This document shows, in pieces, positions 33,523-41,871 of a stretch of 64,000 nt of DNA. The DNA is from Leptobacterium_A meishanense (GTDB lineage: Bacteria > Bacteroidota > Bacteroidia > Flavobacteriales > Flavobacteriaceae). A model generated the notes under the pieces. The model saw nothing but the letters and a program-made list of their open reading frames with translations. It was not told where the DNA came from and searched no databases. The translations under genes and the position numbers were made by a program. The DNA lies in NCBI RefSeq assembly GCF_037645805.1, contig NZ_JBBEXE010000002.1:248001-312000 (forward strand). The letters are read 5' to 3'. The stretch's first letter is position 1; each line of letters opens with the position of its first letter.

Positions 33523-34716
33523 ATGAATTTACATGAATATCAAGGTAAAGAAATATTAGCCGGTTTTGGCGTGCGTATCCAACGGGGAATAGTAGCCCAT
33601 AATGCACAAGAAGCAGTTTCGGCAGCTAAACAATTAACAGCAGAAACAGGAACCGGATGGCATGTTATAAAAGCACAGGTACATGCCGGAGGAAGAGGAA
33701 AAGGTGGGGGAGTGAAATTGGCTAAAAACCTAAAGGAAGTAGAAGAAATAGCAGAAGCCATTATTGGGATGAATTTGGTAACTCCTCAAACTTCTAAAGA
33801 AGGGAAAAAGGTACATCAAGTTTTGATTGCTGAAGATGTTTATTATCCGGGGCCTAGTGAGACATCGGAATTTTATATGTCTGTATTGCTTGATAGGAGC
33901 AAAGGCAGGAACATGATTATGTATTCTACTGAAGGAGGAATGGACATTGAGGAAGTTGCAGAGAAAACACCACATTTGATTTTTACGGAAGAAGTAGACC
34001 CTTCGGTTGGATTAATGCCTTTCCAAGCAAGAAGGGTTGCTTTCAATTTGGGGCTGAGTGGAAATGCTTTTAAAGAAATGGTAAAATTTGTAAGTTCACT
34101 CTATCAAGCCTATGAGAAGAGTGACGCTTCTCTGTTTGAAATAAACCCGGTATTAAAAACTTCTGACGATAAAATTATGGCAGTAGATGCCAAAGTTACC
34201 ATAGATGACAATGCATTGTTCCGTCATAAAGATTATGCAGAGATGCGCGATCTTCGTGAAGAGAACCCCATAGAAGTAGAAGCAAAGGCAGTCGGGTTGA
34301 ATTATGTCGACCTTGATGGGAATGTAGGGTGCATGGTAAACGGTGCCGGGCTTGCCATGGCAACAATGGACTTGATAAAACAAGCCGGAGGTGCTCCTGC
34401 TAATTTTCTTGATGTAGGCGGAACTGCGGATGCGAAACGGGTAGAAACAGCTTTTCGTATTATTTTAAAAGACCCTAATGTAAAAGCAATATTGGTAAAT
34501 ATTTTTGGAGGTATTGTTCGTTGTGACCGTGTAGCACAGGGTATTGTAGATGCCTATAAAAACATGGGAGATGCTATTAAAGTACCTATTATTGTCCGTT
34601 TACAAGGGACCAATGCAGAAATAGCTAAAGAACTAATAGATAATTCAGGATTGGCAGTACACTCAGCCGTACAATTCCAAGAAGCTGCTGATAAGGTGAA
34701 AGAAGTATTGGCATAA
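33523..34716 (+). CDS. sucC: Succinyl-CoA ligase (ADP-forming) subunit beta
   Basis: A 397-residue ATP-grasp subunit of the TCA-cycle enzyme that makes succinate and ATP from succinyl-CoA. It starts MNLHEYQGKEILAGFGV, contains the nucleotide loop VHAGGRGKGGGVKLA, and ends with the ligase domain GNVGCMVNGAGLAMATMDLI and NIFGGIVRCD. Length is normal. The alpha subunit gene sucD is not next to it, which is common in Flavobacteriia. Confidence 0.97.
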   Translation: MNLHEYQGKEILAGFGVRIQRGIVAHNAQEAVSAAKQLTAETGTGWHVIKAQVHAGGRGKGGGVKLAKNLKEVEEIAEAIIGMNLVTPQTSKEGKKVHQVLIAEDVYYPGPSETSEFYMSVLLDRSKGRNMIMYSTEGGMDIEEVAEKTPHLIFTEEVDPSVGLMPFQARRVAFNLGLSGNAFKEMVKFVSSLYQAYEKSDASLFEINPVLKTSDDKIMAVDAKVTIDDNALFRHKDYAEMRDLREENPIEVEAKAVGLNYVDLDGNVGCMVNGAGLAMATMDLIKQAGGAPANFLDVGGTADAKRVETAFRIILKDPNVKAILVNIFGGIVRCDRVAQGIVDAYKNMGDAIKVPIIVRLQGTNAEIAKELIDNSGLAVHSAVQFQEAADKVKEVLA

Positions 34717-34742
34717 AGAAGGTAATAATATCTAAGTAATAT

Positions 34743-34776
34743 AAAAAAGCTGAATTTTAATTGATTCGGCTTTTTT
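34743..34776 (+). terminator. sucC terminator
   Basis: AAAAAAGCTGAAT pairs with ATTCGGCTTTTTT, with one T-G wobble, around a short AT loop, ending in six T. Confidence 0.8.
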
Positions 34777-34796
34777 AGTTTCGGGCAGGTACATTT

Positions 34797-35120
34797 TCAT
34801 GTTAACCCTTTTCTGGGATAAATATATATTAAAGCACATACAATAATCAGGTTTTTAATGATGTACTGGCCAATCATACTCAACGATAGAGGTGCTTCTG
34901 AAAAAGAAATATCCGGAAAAAAGAAGAGTGGTAAAAATGTAAAAGCCATGTGGGTTAATGCAATGATAACAACTGTTTTTTCTGAAATGATTTTATAAAC
35001 CGTTGTCTTATTCTGTAGATCATTATTTATTTTTCTGAATACAAAAATAGAAGTATTATCATATATTAAAACTGACTTTTTGACATTGATTAACATATTA
35101 AAAATGCCATAATGACACAT
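34797..35120 (-). CDS. Membrane protein fragment, DoxX/YkgB-like C-terminus
   Basis: A 107-codon frame. The last 55 residues (ALTHMAFTFLPLFFFPDISF, then SMIGQYIIKNLIIVCALIYI) resemble the C-terminal two helices of DoxX/DUF417-type membrane proteins. The first 45 residues are polar and unlike that family, which normally has two more helices. I infer a truncated remnant or a start artefact. Comparison with a full-length homologue would settle it. Confidence 0.4.
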   Translation of the reverse strand: MCHYGIFNMLINVKKSVLIYDNTSIFVFRKINNDLQNKTTVYKIISEKTVVIIALTHMAFTFLPLFFFPDISFSEAPLSLSMIGQYIIKNLIIVCALIYIYPRKGLT

Positions 35121-35198
35121 TATTTACATTGGAACATGTTTTGTCGTATATGATATGATCTCAAAAAACAACAAGTTTAACTTTTAAAATATTGTAAT

Positions 35199-35636
35199 AT
35201 GAACCTGGTAAAAAGAAACAACAAGGATGTATGGTTTCCATCGATTATCGATGAATTTTTAAAACCGGCTTGGTTTGATAACTCACAAGAGTTTGGAGTA
35301 AATGTGCCGGCGGTGAACATTAAAGAAACGGAGACTGATTTTTCACTTGAGCTAGCTGCTCCCGGAAAGAAAAAAGAAGATTTTGTCATTGAAGTAGATG
35401 ATAATGTGCTTACCATTTCATCTGAAAGCAAGAAAGAAAGTGATGAAAAAGATGAAGAAGGACGTTACACCCGAAGAGAGTTTAGTTACTCCTCATTTAA
35501 ACGGGCCTTCACACTTCCTGAAACAGTGGATGAAGAAAAAATTAATGCCGGTTATGAAGAAGGTGTTTTAAAAGTAACCCTTCCGAAACGGAAAGAAGCA
35601 TTGCCTAAGGCAAAGCGGTTGATTGACATTTCATAA
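35199..35636 (+). CDS. Hsp20/alpha-crystallin family small heat-shock protein
   Basis: A 145-residue chaperone that holds unfolding proteins. The alpha-crystallin domain spans about 37-130 (VNIKETETDFSLELAAPG, then DNVLTISSESK, then FKRAFTLPETVD), and the C-terminal GVLKVTLPKRK matches the family, followed by a short tail. It is cytoplasmic and oligomeric. No HrcA/CIRCE site is seen upstream. A strong terminator follows. Confidence 0.95.
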   Translation: MNLVKRNNKDVWFPSIIDEFLKPAWFDNSQEFGVNVPAVNIKETETDFSLELAAPGKKKEDFVIEVDDNVLTISSESKKESDEKDEEGRYTRREFSYSSFKRAFTLPETVDEEKINAGYEEGVLKVTLPKRKEALPKAKRLIDIS

Positions 35637-35664
35637 TGTGAAGTTTGGTTAGTTATGTTGAAGA

Positions 35665-35695
35665 GGGCAGTGTCAATACAGGCACTGCTCTTTTT
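35665..35695 (+). terminator. hsp20 terminator
   Basis: GGGCAGTG pairs with CACTGCTC (one G-T), followed by TTTTT. Confidence 0.8.
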
Positions 35696-35700
35696 ACAAA

Positions 35701-35731
35701 AAAAACCACTCAAATAAAGAGTGGTTTTTTG
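35701..35731. terminator. Terminator of tRNA-Met
   Basis: AAAAAACCACTC and GAGTGGTTTTTT form a perfect 12-bp stem next to the 3' end of the tRNA on the minus strand; the A/T tracts make it bidirectional. Confidence 0.8.
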
Positions 35732-35732
35732 T

Positions 35733-35806
35733 AGCGAGGACGGGAGTTGAACCCGTGACCTCCGGGTTATGAATCCGACGCTCTAACCGACTGAGCTACC
35801 TCGCCG
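35733..35806 (-). tRNA. tRNA-Met (CAT), elongator type
   Basis: A 74-nt cloverleaf on the minus strand: acceptor GGCGAGG/CCTCGCT with a G-U at the first pair, D-arm GCTCAGTCGGTTAGAGC, anticodon loop TTCATAA with anticodon CAT, and T-arm ACGGGTTCAACTCCCGT. The G1-U72 end is unlike initiator tRNA (no pair at 1-72), so elongator Met is likeliest. A lysidine-modified Ile tRNA also has CAT but usually a different body. CCA is not encoded. Confidence 0.9.
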
Positions 35807-35830
35807 TAGATGACTTTTAATAAGTGCGTG

Positions 35831-35861
35831 CAAATATAGAAACAAATTTATTGTACCTCAA
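35831..35861 (-). promoter_or_regulatory. tRNA-Met promoter
   Basis: On the minus strand TTG (35859-35861), 20 bp, then TATATTTG (35831-35838), ending 24 bp before the tRNA. A second box TAAATTTG lies at 35843-35850. Confidence 0.5.
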
Positions 35862-35946
35862 ATCAATAGAGTAAAATATTTTCAATGATTTCTTTCATGT
35901 ATTACGATAGAAATAATTATATTGGTAACCGTTAAAGAAAAATCGA

Positions 35947-36333
35947 ATGCAAGATAAAGTTAAGTATGAACTGGAGTTCGTCATTCAATCATCTCCACAG
36001 TTACTGTATCAATACCTGTCTACTCCATCTGGGCTTTCCGAATGGTTTGCTGATAATGTAAACTCAAGAGGAGAGTTATTTACTTTTATTTGGGATGATA
36101 GTGAAGAACAGGCAAAACTTATAAGAAAAAAGAGTGGGGAGCTGGTTAAATTTAAATGGTCGGAACAGGAAGATGAAAACACTTTTTTTGAGATGCGGAT
36201 CGTTGTTGACGAGATTACGAAAGATGTTTCGTTAATGGTTACTGATTTTGCAGATGAAGATGAGATCGATGAATCGAAAATGTTATGGGAAAACCAAATA
36301 TCAGATTTAAAACATGTGTTGGGGTCTACATAA
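35947..36333 (+). CDS. START-like (SRPBCC) domain protein
   Basis: A 128-residue protein with the fold of AHSA1/START-like domains: YELEFVIQSSPQLLYQYLST and SGLSEWFADNV at the start, KFKWSEQ in the middle, and a long C-terminal helix ending KHVLGS. Such domains bind hydrophobic ligands or proteins. In Flavobacteriia it is regularly found just before a class IV aminotransferase gene, as here. Ligand unknown. Confidence 0.85.
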   Translation: MQDKVKYELEFVIQSSPQLLYQYLSTPSGLSEWFADNVNSRGELFTFIWDDSEEQAKLIRKKSGELVKFKWSEQEDENTFFEMRIVVDEITKDVSLMVTDFADEDEIDESKMLWENQISDLKHVLGST

Positions 36334-36352
36334 GGATCCTTTCAAAATAAAT

Positions 36353-36360
36353 TATATTTG
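36353..36360 (+). promoter_or_regulatory. -7 box before the class IV aminotransferase gene
   Basis: TATATTTG matches TAnnTTTG. It is followed at once by the hairpin at 36361-36379. Confidence 0.4.
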
Positions 36361-36386
36361 CCTTGATTTTATATCAAGGTTTTTTT
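36361..36386 (+). terminator. Hairpin plus T-run directly before an ATG
   Basis: CCTTGAT and ATCAAGG form a perfect 7-bp stem around TTTAT, followed by TTTTTTT, and the next base is the A of the aminotransferase ATG. It can act as the terminator of the START-like gene, or as a structure at the very start of the next message. Confidence 0.6.
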
Positions 36387-37232
36387 ATGATAAATTTTAA
36401 CGGTACGTTACTAGAAAAAGATGCACAATATTTCAATGTAGCAAATAGAGGGCTTAGGTATGGAGATGCTTTGTATGAGACCATTCGGGTTGTAAATGGA
36501 AAATTGTTTTTTTGGGAAGACCATTATTTACGGTTGATGGCATCTATGAGGATCATGCGGATGGATATCCCTATGCATTTTACTATGGAGTATCTCGAAA
36601 ATGAGATACAGAAAACAATTAATTCAAATAAACTTCAAGAATCGGCAACTCGGGTTCGACTTACTGTTTATAGAAATGATGGAGGGTTCTATACACCTGA
36701 AATCAATACAATTTCGTGTGTTATTGAGGCTAACGAGATTAGTAATGTCTTTTATGAAAAGTTGGACTCAAAACATGAAGTAGCACTTTTTAAAGATCAT
36801 TGGGTAAACCCAGGCTTATTGAGTACATTAAAAACAAATAATAAGCTAATTCATGTGTTGGCAGGGATTTATGCAAAAGAAAACAATTATGATAACTGCT
36901 TATTATTAAATCAGCAAAAAAATGTGGTAGAAGCTGTAAATGGAAACATCTTTTTGGTAAAGGGGTCTATCATAAAAACCCCCCCTTTAACGGATGGTTG
37001 TTTAAATGGTATTTTAAGGAAACAAATACTACGGATTATTGATAAGACAAAAGATTATGATATAGAAGAAGTTTCGATATCACCTTTTGAGCTTCAGAAG
37101 GCAGACGAATTGTTTATCACTAATGTAATTATAGGGATTCAATCGGTATATAAATATCGAAAAAAGCTTTATGCGTCGAAGGTTGGTGGTGAGTTGTTAG
37201 GAAAGTTAAACGCAATAGCTAGGTTTTCTTAG
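36387..37232 (+). CDS. Class IV (branched-chain/PabC-like) aminotransferase
   Basis: A 281-residue fold type IV PLP enzyme. GLRYGDALYETIRVVNGKL is the N-terminal signature, the PLP lysine lies in LLSTLKTNNKLIHVLA, and VVEAVNGNIFLVKG and LTDGCLNGILRKQIL follow. Members are branched-chain aminotransferases, D-amino acid transaminases or aminodeoxychorismate lyase; the sequence does not decide. The ATG at 36387 is chosen over a TTG at 36363 because that lies in the hairpin. The stop overlaps the convergent YqgE gene by 4 bp. Confidence 0.9.
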   Translation: MINFNGTLLEKDAQYFNVANRGLRYGDALYETIRVVNGKLFFWEDHYLRLMASMRIMRMDIPMHFTMEYLENEIQKTINSNKLQESATRVRLTVYRNDGGFYTPEINTISCVIEANEISNVFYEKLDSKHEVALFKDHWVNPGLLSTLKTNNKLIHVLAGIYAKENNYDNCLLLNQQKNVVEAVNGNIFLVKGSIIKTPPLTDGCLNGILRKQILRIIDKTKDYDIEEVSISPFELQKADELFITNVIIGIQSVYKYRKKLYASKVGGELLGKLNAIARFS

Positions 37233-37789
37233 TTCATTGAAGGGTCTTCAGGGGCATTTGACCATAACAAATAATCACCTCCCAATTCCACCATTTTTTC
37301 TTTCCAAAAAGAATCATGCGATTTTTTAATAATAGTGTCTTTGTATTTGTTTTTTATAACGATCCACGAGTTGGAGGCCAATTCGGCATCTAGTTGTGAA
37401 ACTTCCCATCCTGAATAACCTAAAAAGAACCTTATATCAGATTCTTTTATTGCTCCTTTGTTGATTAATGCAGTAACTTTTTCGAAGTCACCACCCCAAT
37501 AAACACCATTGGATATCTCTACACTATTATTAATGAGGTGAGGTACACTATGTATGAAGTATAGATTGTCTTGTTCTACGGGCCCCCCATTATATATGTT
37601 ATATGGTTTCTCTATCTCAGGAATTAATTCATTGAGTGTAAAAGAAAGTGGTTTATTGAGGATGAAACCTATGGAGCCTTCTTCATTATGCTCAGCAATA
37701 AGTACGACAGACCTATTGAAAGAAATATCTCCTATAATGGAAGGTTCCGCAATAAGTAAACATCCTTTTTGGGGTTTTAATGAGACCAT
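37229..37789 (-). CDS. YqgE/AlgH family protein
   Basis: A 186-residue cytoplasmic protein of the UPF0301 family. Signatures are GCLLIAEPSI (near the start), FNRSVVLIAEHNEEGSIGFILNKP and YNGGPVEQDNLYFIHS, plus the late FFLGYSGWEVSQLDAEL. AlgH affects alginate regulation in Pseudomonas, but no general biochemical function is known. The ATG at 37787-37789 (MVSLKPQKG) is preferred to a TTG four codons upstream. Confidence 0.93.
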   Translation of the reverse strand: MVSLKPQKGCLLIAEPSIIGDISFNRSVVLIAEHNEEGSIGFILNKPLSFTLNELIPEIEKPYNIYNGGPVEQDNLYFIHSVPHLINNSVEISNGVYWGGDFEKVTALINKGAIKESDIRFFLGYSGWEVSQLDAELASNSWIVIKNKYKDTIIKKSHDSFWKEKMVELGGDYLLWSNAPEDPSMN

Positions 37790-37873
37790 GTGAACGTCCA
37801 ATTTTTATTAAATCTAGGTAAAAAATAATGAAAATCAAATTTTAAGGATATTATTTCGATATAAGGAAAGAAA

Positions 37874-37897
37874 AAAACACCCAATAGTGGGTGTTTT
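37874..37897 (-). terminator. HU gene terminator
   Basis: AAAACACCC pairs with GGGTGTTTT around AATAGT, between the HU stop and the YqgE gene on the minus strand; T-rich on both sides. Confidence 0.75.
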
Positions 37898-37919
37898 CCA
37901 TTATTTTTATTACGGTTAA

Positions 37920-38192
37920 TTAGTTTACAGCACTGCTAAGGTCAGCTCCGGCTTTGAACTTAACTACATTCTTAGCAGCAATTTTGATAGTTTGCCCAGT
38001 TTGTGGGTTTCTTCCTTCTCTTGCTGCTCTTTTAGATACAGACCAAGAACCAAATCCTACTAGAGAAACTCTTCCACCTTTTTTAAGTGATTTTTCAACG
38101 TTTCCTAAGAAAGACTCTAATGCTTTTTTTGCTGCTGCTTTTGTGATGCCTGCGTCTGCTGCCATAGCATCGATTAATTCTGTTTTGTTCAT
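37920..38192 (-). CDS. hup: HU family DNA-binding protein
   Basis: A 90-residue nucleoid protein. MNKTELIDAMAADAGITKAA and KKALESFLGNVEKSLKKGG form the helical dimer base; VSLVGFGSWSVSKRAAREGR and NPQTGQTIKIAAKNVVKFKAG form the DNA-bending arm and tail. It compacts DNA and assists replication and recombination. It is a single gene with its own strong promoter and terminator, consistent with high expression. Confidence 0.96.
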   Translation of the reverse strand: MNKTELIDAMAADAGITKAAAKKALESFLGNVEKSLKKGGRVSLVGFGSWSVSKRAAREGRNPQTGQTIKIAAKNVVKFKAGADLSSAVN

Positions 38193-38248
38193 AATTTAAG
38201 TTTTAATAAAATTGCTCGGTTAAACGTTATTTTTTTTATTCTGTCTAA

Positions 38249-38278
38249 CAAATTTATAGGGATTTCCCTTTCATGCAA
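38249..38278 (-). promoter_or_regulatory. HU promoter
   Basis: On the minus strand TTG (38276-38278), exactly 19 bp, then TAAATTTG (38249-38256): the best Bacteroidota consensus promoter in the window. An inverted repeat (38262-38295) overlaps it. Confidence 0.7.
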
Positions 38279-38295
38279 GTAAAATCAAGGGAAAT
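38262..38295. promoter_or_regulatory. Inverted repeat over the HU promoter
   Basis: ATTTCCCTT (38262-38270) and AAGGGAAAT (38287-38295) are perfect 9-bp arms 16 bp apart that straddle the -33 element. The size suits a dimeric regulator site; no regulator is known to me. Confidence 0.35.
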
Positions 38296-38384
38296 GCTTG
38301 TTTTTGTTGATAACTTAATAGCTTTGTTAATAATCTATAAGGTTTTTCTTTAAAATTCCAAGAAACACAGTATTGACATAGGGT

Positions 38385-39332
38385 TTACTGCATTTGTGCA
38401 TCGGCTTCAAATTTATATCCATTTAGGATTTCTCCAATAGTCATTTTTCGTTTTCCCGGGAATTGAATTTCATGTAGAATGATATATCCGTTTTTAACAG
38501 CTACTTTGACCTCTTTTTTATCGATAATAATGCTACCTGCCAATAAATTATGCAAACCCTCCTCATAGGCAGCCTTATATATCTTTATTGGAATTTTGTC
38601 TTCTTTATTAAGGAGGTAGCACCATGCAGTGGGATAGGGGCTCAGTCCCCGAATTTTATTGTAAATAGTTTCAACGTCTTCTTTCCAATGTATTTTACAG
38701 GTGTCTCGATGAATTTTATGGGCGGTTTTTAAATAGGGAGGATTTTCTTGCTTAGTGGTTTCTGCAATGTCATTTTTTATCAGTTCTACGGTTTTTAGGA
38801 CTAATTTTGACCCTACTTTCATTAATTTATCATGCAATGTTCCGGCAGTTTCCTCTTTACCAATAGGGACTTCTTTTTGTAAGATAATAGCTCCGGTATC
38901 TATTTTTTCGTCAATAAAGAAAGTAGTGACCCCTGTTTTTTCTTCACCATTTATGATAACCCAGTTTATAGGTGCAGCCCCCCGGTAGTTGGGAAGGAGT
39001 GAAGCATGTAAATTAAAAGTTCCGTATTCCGGAATTTCCCAAACTACTTTAGGTAACATTCTAAATGCTACTACAATAAATAAATTGGGCTGAAGCTTTT
39101 TGAGGCCTTCTATAAAAGCAGGTTCTTTAAGATTAGTAGGTTGCAATATAGTAAGGTTTTGGGAAGTGGCATATTTTTTCACTGCTGACTGGTGAATTTT
39201 CCGTCCTCTTCCGGCAGGTCTGTCGGGAGCTGTAACTACCCCAACAACAGTATAATCATTTGTTACTAAGGTTTTTAATGTATCTACTGCAAAATCAGGT
39301 GTTCCCATAAATACTATGCGTAGTTCTCTCAT
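38385..39332 (-). CDS. fmt: Methionyl-tRNA formyltransferase
   Basis: A 315-residue enzyme that formylates initiator Met-tRNA. The N-terminal formyltransferase fold has LRIVFMGTPDFAVDTLK, TAPDRPAGRGRKI, the catalytic NLHASLLPNYRGAAPINW (Asn, His) and Asp in FFIDEKIDTGAII; the C-terminal domain contains IRGLSPYPTAWC. Normal length. It begins 3 bp after the recQ stop, so it is in an operon with recQ and the ATPase gene. Confidence 0.97.
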   Translation of the reverse strand: MRELRIVFMGTPDFAVDTLKTLVTNDYTVVGVVTAPDRPAGRGRKIHQSAVKKYATSQNLTILQPTNLKEPAFIEGLKKLQPNLFIVVAFRMLPKVVWEIPEYGTFNLHASLLPNYRGAAPINWVIINGEEKTGVTTFFIDEKIDTGAIILQKEVPIGKEETAGTLHDKLMKVGSKLVLKTVELIKNDIAETTKQENPPYLKTAHKIHRDTCKIHWKEDVETIYNKIRGLSPYPTAWCYLLNKEDKIPIKIYKAAYEEGLHNLLAGSIIIDKKEVKVAVKNGYIILHEIQFPGKRKMTIGEILNGYKFEADAQMQ

Positions 39333-39335
39333 TCC

Positions 39336-41237
39336 TTATTTTGTATTAATATATTGATTTTTAGTATTGAGCATGACTAAACCTTGTTCTGTCATCATTC
39401 TTAAAACGTATAGCACGTTTTGCTCATTAAAGGTAAGTATTTCTGTAAGCTCTCTGGAGGTTTTAGACTGTACCTTTAGTATTTGTGTAATCTGAGTTTT
39501 TATCGAGTCAATAGTACTTTTTGTGAGTTTTTTGCTTTTAGATACACACACAGAACAGATACCACAGGAATTCAGGTTTTCTTCTCCAAAATATTTTAAT
39601 AGCTGAATGCTTTTGCATGTTCTGTTATTATTACTGTATTCAATGACAGCAGCTATTTGCTTTTTTTTGAGTTTATTTTGTTGTTCAATGTTTTTCGCAA
39701 TGGGGTTGATTGTTTTTTCATCTTCCCGGGGCACTAAAAACAAAATTTCAATATCGGTGTGTTGTGCATGATAGCTTATAATGTTATCTTTCTTAAGCTG
39801 TTCTAACGTATTTATAATGGTATGTTCTTCCTTATTGGTTTTATTGGCCATTAGAAGTGTATTGATTTTAGTATCATAATCAAAAATACCCCCATAAGTC
39901 CTTAATATTGTTTTTATGATCTGTTCGATATTGGGGTTTTTATCAAGGTAATTAAACAAATGATGATTGCTTACTAGAAAGCGAATGGTTGTTTTTTTTT
40001 GAAAATTTTCAGAAATGGAAATAACCCCTTGCCTACCCAATAACTGTATGCCGTTATAGGTTAGCATTGTATTGAGCTGATAGGTATGACAAAAATGGTT
40101 AAAGTTTAAGGCAACTGTTTCATTCTCTCCTTCCCCATAAGCAATTTGAAAATAGTTGTTCAGTTTTTTATAGAGTAACTTAATGAAATTAACATCAGGA
40201 AGCGTACTTAAGAATTGTTTTTTTACCTGAATTTCATCGTTCTTATTTTTAAGGAGGATGGCTTGTGCATAGATTTCGTCTCTTCCAGCCCTTCCTGCTT
40301 CTTGAAAATAATTTTCAATGGTATCGGGCAAGCTCATATGGATAACTGTACGTACATCGGGTTTGTCTATTCCCATTCCAAAGGCATTAGTAGCTACTAT
40401 TACTTGAACATTATTCTGTAGCCATGCTTGAAAATTATTGCTTTTATCTTCAGCAGACATTCCGCCATGGTAGTAAGTTGCGGTGATGCTTTGGTTGTTT
40501 AAATGGGTAGCAATATCTGTCGTTGCCCTTCGATTTCTGACATAGATGATGGCCGATCCTTTATTTTTTCTAAGTATGGCGGCTATTCGATATAGTTTAT
40601 CTTCCTCTTCTAGTACACGATATGCAATATTGGGCCTTGCAAATGATTTTTTTATTAATGAAACATCATTGAGTTGCAGGTCACTAATAATATCGTTGAT
40701 AACTTTTGGAGTAGCAGAGGCTGTTAGGGCGATAACAGGAGTTTGAGGTACAATCTCTCTTAATATAGCACATTGTTTATATGCAGGTCTAAAGTCATTT
40801 CCCCATTGTGAAATACAATGTGCTTCATCAATGGCAATCAGGTTAACATTCATTTGCTTAATACGGTCTTGTACCAATTCTTGTTGTAAACGCTCCGGAG
40901 AGAGGTATAGGAATTTATAATTTCCATAAATACAATTGTCTAAAAGCGCATCTATCTCATTATGTTTCAATCCACCAATAAGGGCAACAGCTTTTATATT
41001 CTGTTTTTTTAAATTGGCTACCTGATCTTTTATGAGTGCAATAAGCGGAGAGACTACAATACAAATTCCTTCTTTTGCCATGGCCGGCAATTGAAAGCAA
41101 ATAGATTTTCCTCCACCTGTAGGTAACAATGCTAATGTATCATTACCTTTCAGGACACTATTTATAATAGCTTCTTGGGGATAGCGAAAAGTTTCATGAC
41201 CCCAATATATTTTTAATATCTCAAGAGGTTGTATCAT
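39336..41237 (-). CDS. recQ: ATP-dependent DNA helicase RecQ
   Basis: A 633-residue 3'-5' superfamily 2 helicase for recombination and repair. Motif I is LLPTGGGKSICFQLP, motif II AIDEAHCISQWGNDFRP, motif V NAFGMGIDKPDVR, motif VI QEAGRAGRD. The RecQ-C-terminal zinc site is visible as Cys residues in NNRTCKSIQLLKYFGEE and NSCGICSVC. The end is a winged-helix-like region rather than a typical HRDC domain. It overlaps the upstream ATPase gene by 4 bp. Confidence 0.95.
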   Translation of the reverse strand: MIQPLEILKIYWGHETFRYPQEAIINSVLKGNDTLALLPTGGGKSICFQLPAMAKEGICIVVSPLIALIKDQVANLKKQNIKAVALIGGLKHNEIDALLDNCIYGNYKFLYLSPERLQQELVQDRIKQMNVNLIAIDEAHCISQWGNDFRPAYKQCAILREIVPQTPVIALTASATPKVINDIISDLQLNDVSLIKKSFARPNIAYRVLEEEDKLYRIAAILRKNKGSAIIYVRNRRATTDIATHLNNQSITATYYHGGMSAEDKSNNFQAWLQNNVQVIVATNAFGMGIDKPDVRTVIHMSLPDTIENYFQEAGRAGRDEIYAQAILLKNKNDEIQVKKQFLSTLPDVNFIKLLYKKLNNYFQIAYGEGENETVALNFNHFCHTYQLNTMLTYNGIQLLGRQGVISISENFQKKTTIRFLVSNHHLFNYLDKNPNIEQIIKTILRTYGGIFDYDTKINTLLMANKTNKEEHTIINTLEQLKKDNIISYHAQHTDIEILFLVPREDEKTINPIAKNIEQQNKLKKKQIAAVIEYSNNNRTCKSIQLLKYFGEENLNSCGICSVCVSKSKKLTKSTIDSIKTQITQILKVQSKTSRELTEILTFNEQNVLYVLRMMTEQGLVMLNTKNQYINTK

Positions 41238-41776
41238 AAACTTGTGATAGTATCTAATATAAACTGTATCCGAAGATCAATAGTGCCTGTAGGTACATAA
41301 ATTAATTTATATCCGAACCGCTTGTACGTATCCTCAAGGTGATCATGGATAATAACTGCTTGTTCAAAATTTTCATAGCGCTCATTATCAGATGTATAAA
41401 TAGCCTTCCATGGAGGCAATAGAAAAACAGCATCATAAATATGATTTGCACATATTTTTATAAAAGCATCCGGATAAGTATTATTAGCATACTCCATATA
41501 AGCTAATGCATCGGGAAGCCCTCTGTCTAAAAACACAATCTCTTGCCGAAAAGTACCTGCTTTAAAAAATTGTTCTGTACGTCCTTCAATGATTTTTTGA
41601 CTAAACAATAGCGGGTCTGATAAAAATAGTTGATCAACCCCTTGTTGGCGTGCATCTAGTGTGATCTGTCTTGATATTTCAGGCATACATATATATCCCT
41701 TTTTTTGTAGGGCCTCTATGACAGTCGTTTTTCCAGTACTGGGCCCTCCGGTTATAACTATTTTTTTAGTGTTCAA
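41234..41776 (-). CDS. AAA_28/NadR-like ATPase
   Basis: A 180-residue P-loop protein: VITGGPSTGKTTVIEAL (P-loop 10-18), then VFLDRGLPDALAYMEY as the Walker B-like segment and DHLEDTYKRFGY near the end. It is in the NadR kinase-like/AAA_28 group; the substrate may be a nucleoside or a small metabolite. The start is a TTG at 41774-41776 because the in-frame stop upstream leaves no ATG. It is the first gene of the ATPase-recQ-fmt operon. Confidence 0.82.
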   Translation of the reverse strand: MNTKKIVITGGPSTGKTTVIEALQKKGYICMPEISRQITLDARQQGVDQLFLSDPLLFSQKIIEGRTEQFFKAGTFRQEIVFLDRGLPDALAYMEYANNTYPDAFIKICANHIYDAVFLLPPWKAIYTSDNERYENFEQAVIIHDHLEDTYKRFGYKLIYVPTGTIDLRIQFILDTITSL

Positions 41777-41838
41777 AAGGAGTTGCTTTATTAAGGCAAA
41801 TTAATAAAATCCTACTCGAACTTAAAAATGGAAATACT

Positions 41839-41846
41839 TATCTTTG
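41839..41846 (+). promoter_or_regulatory. -7 box of the DUF493 gene
   Basis: TATCTTTG matches TAnnTTTG and ends 25 bp before the ATG at 41872. Confidence 0.4.
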
Positions 41847-41871
41847 TGAATTGTTATATGTACGACCGATT

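Noticed and set aside
39842..40000. Possible HRDC domain in RecQ
   Set aside because: This middle region belongs to the RQC/winged-helix part; I see no HRDC motif at the C-terminus.
41774..41776. ATA codon in the frame of the AAA_28 ATPase as an alternative start
   Set aside because: The TTG gives the expected MNTKKIVITGGPSTGKTT start, so no rarer codon is needed.
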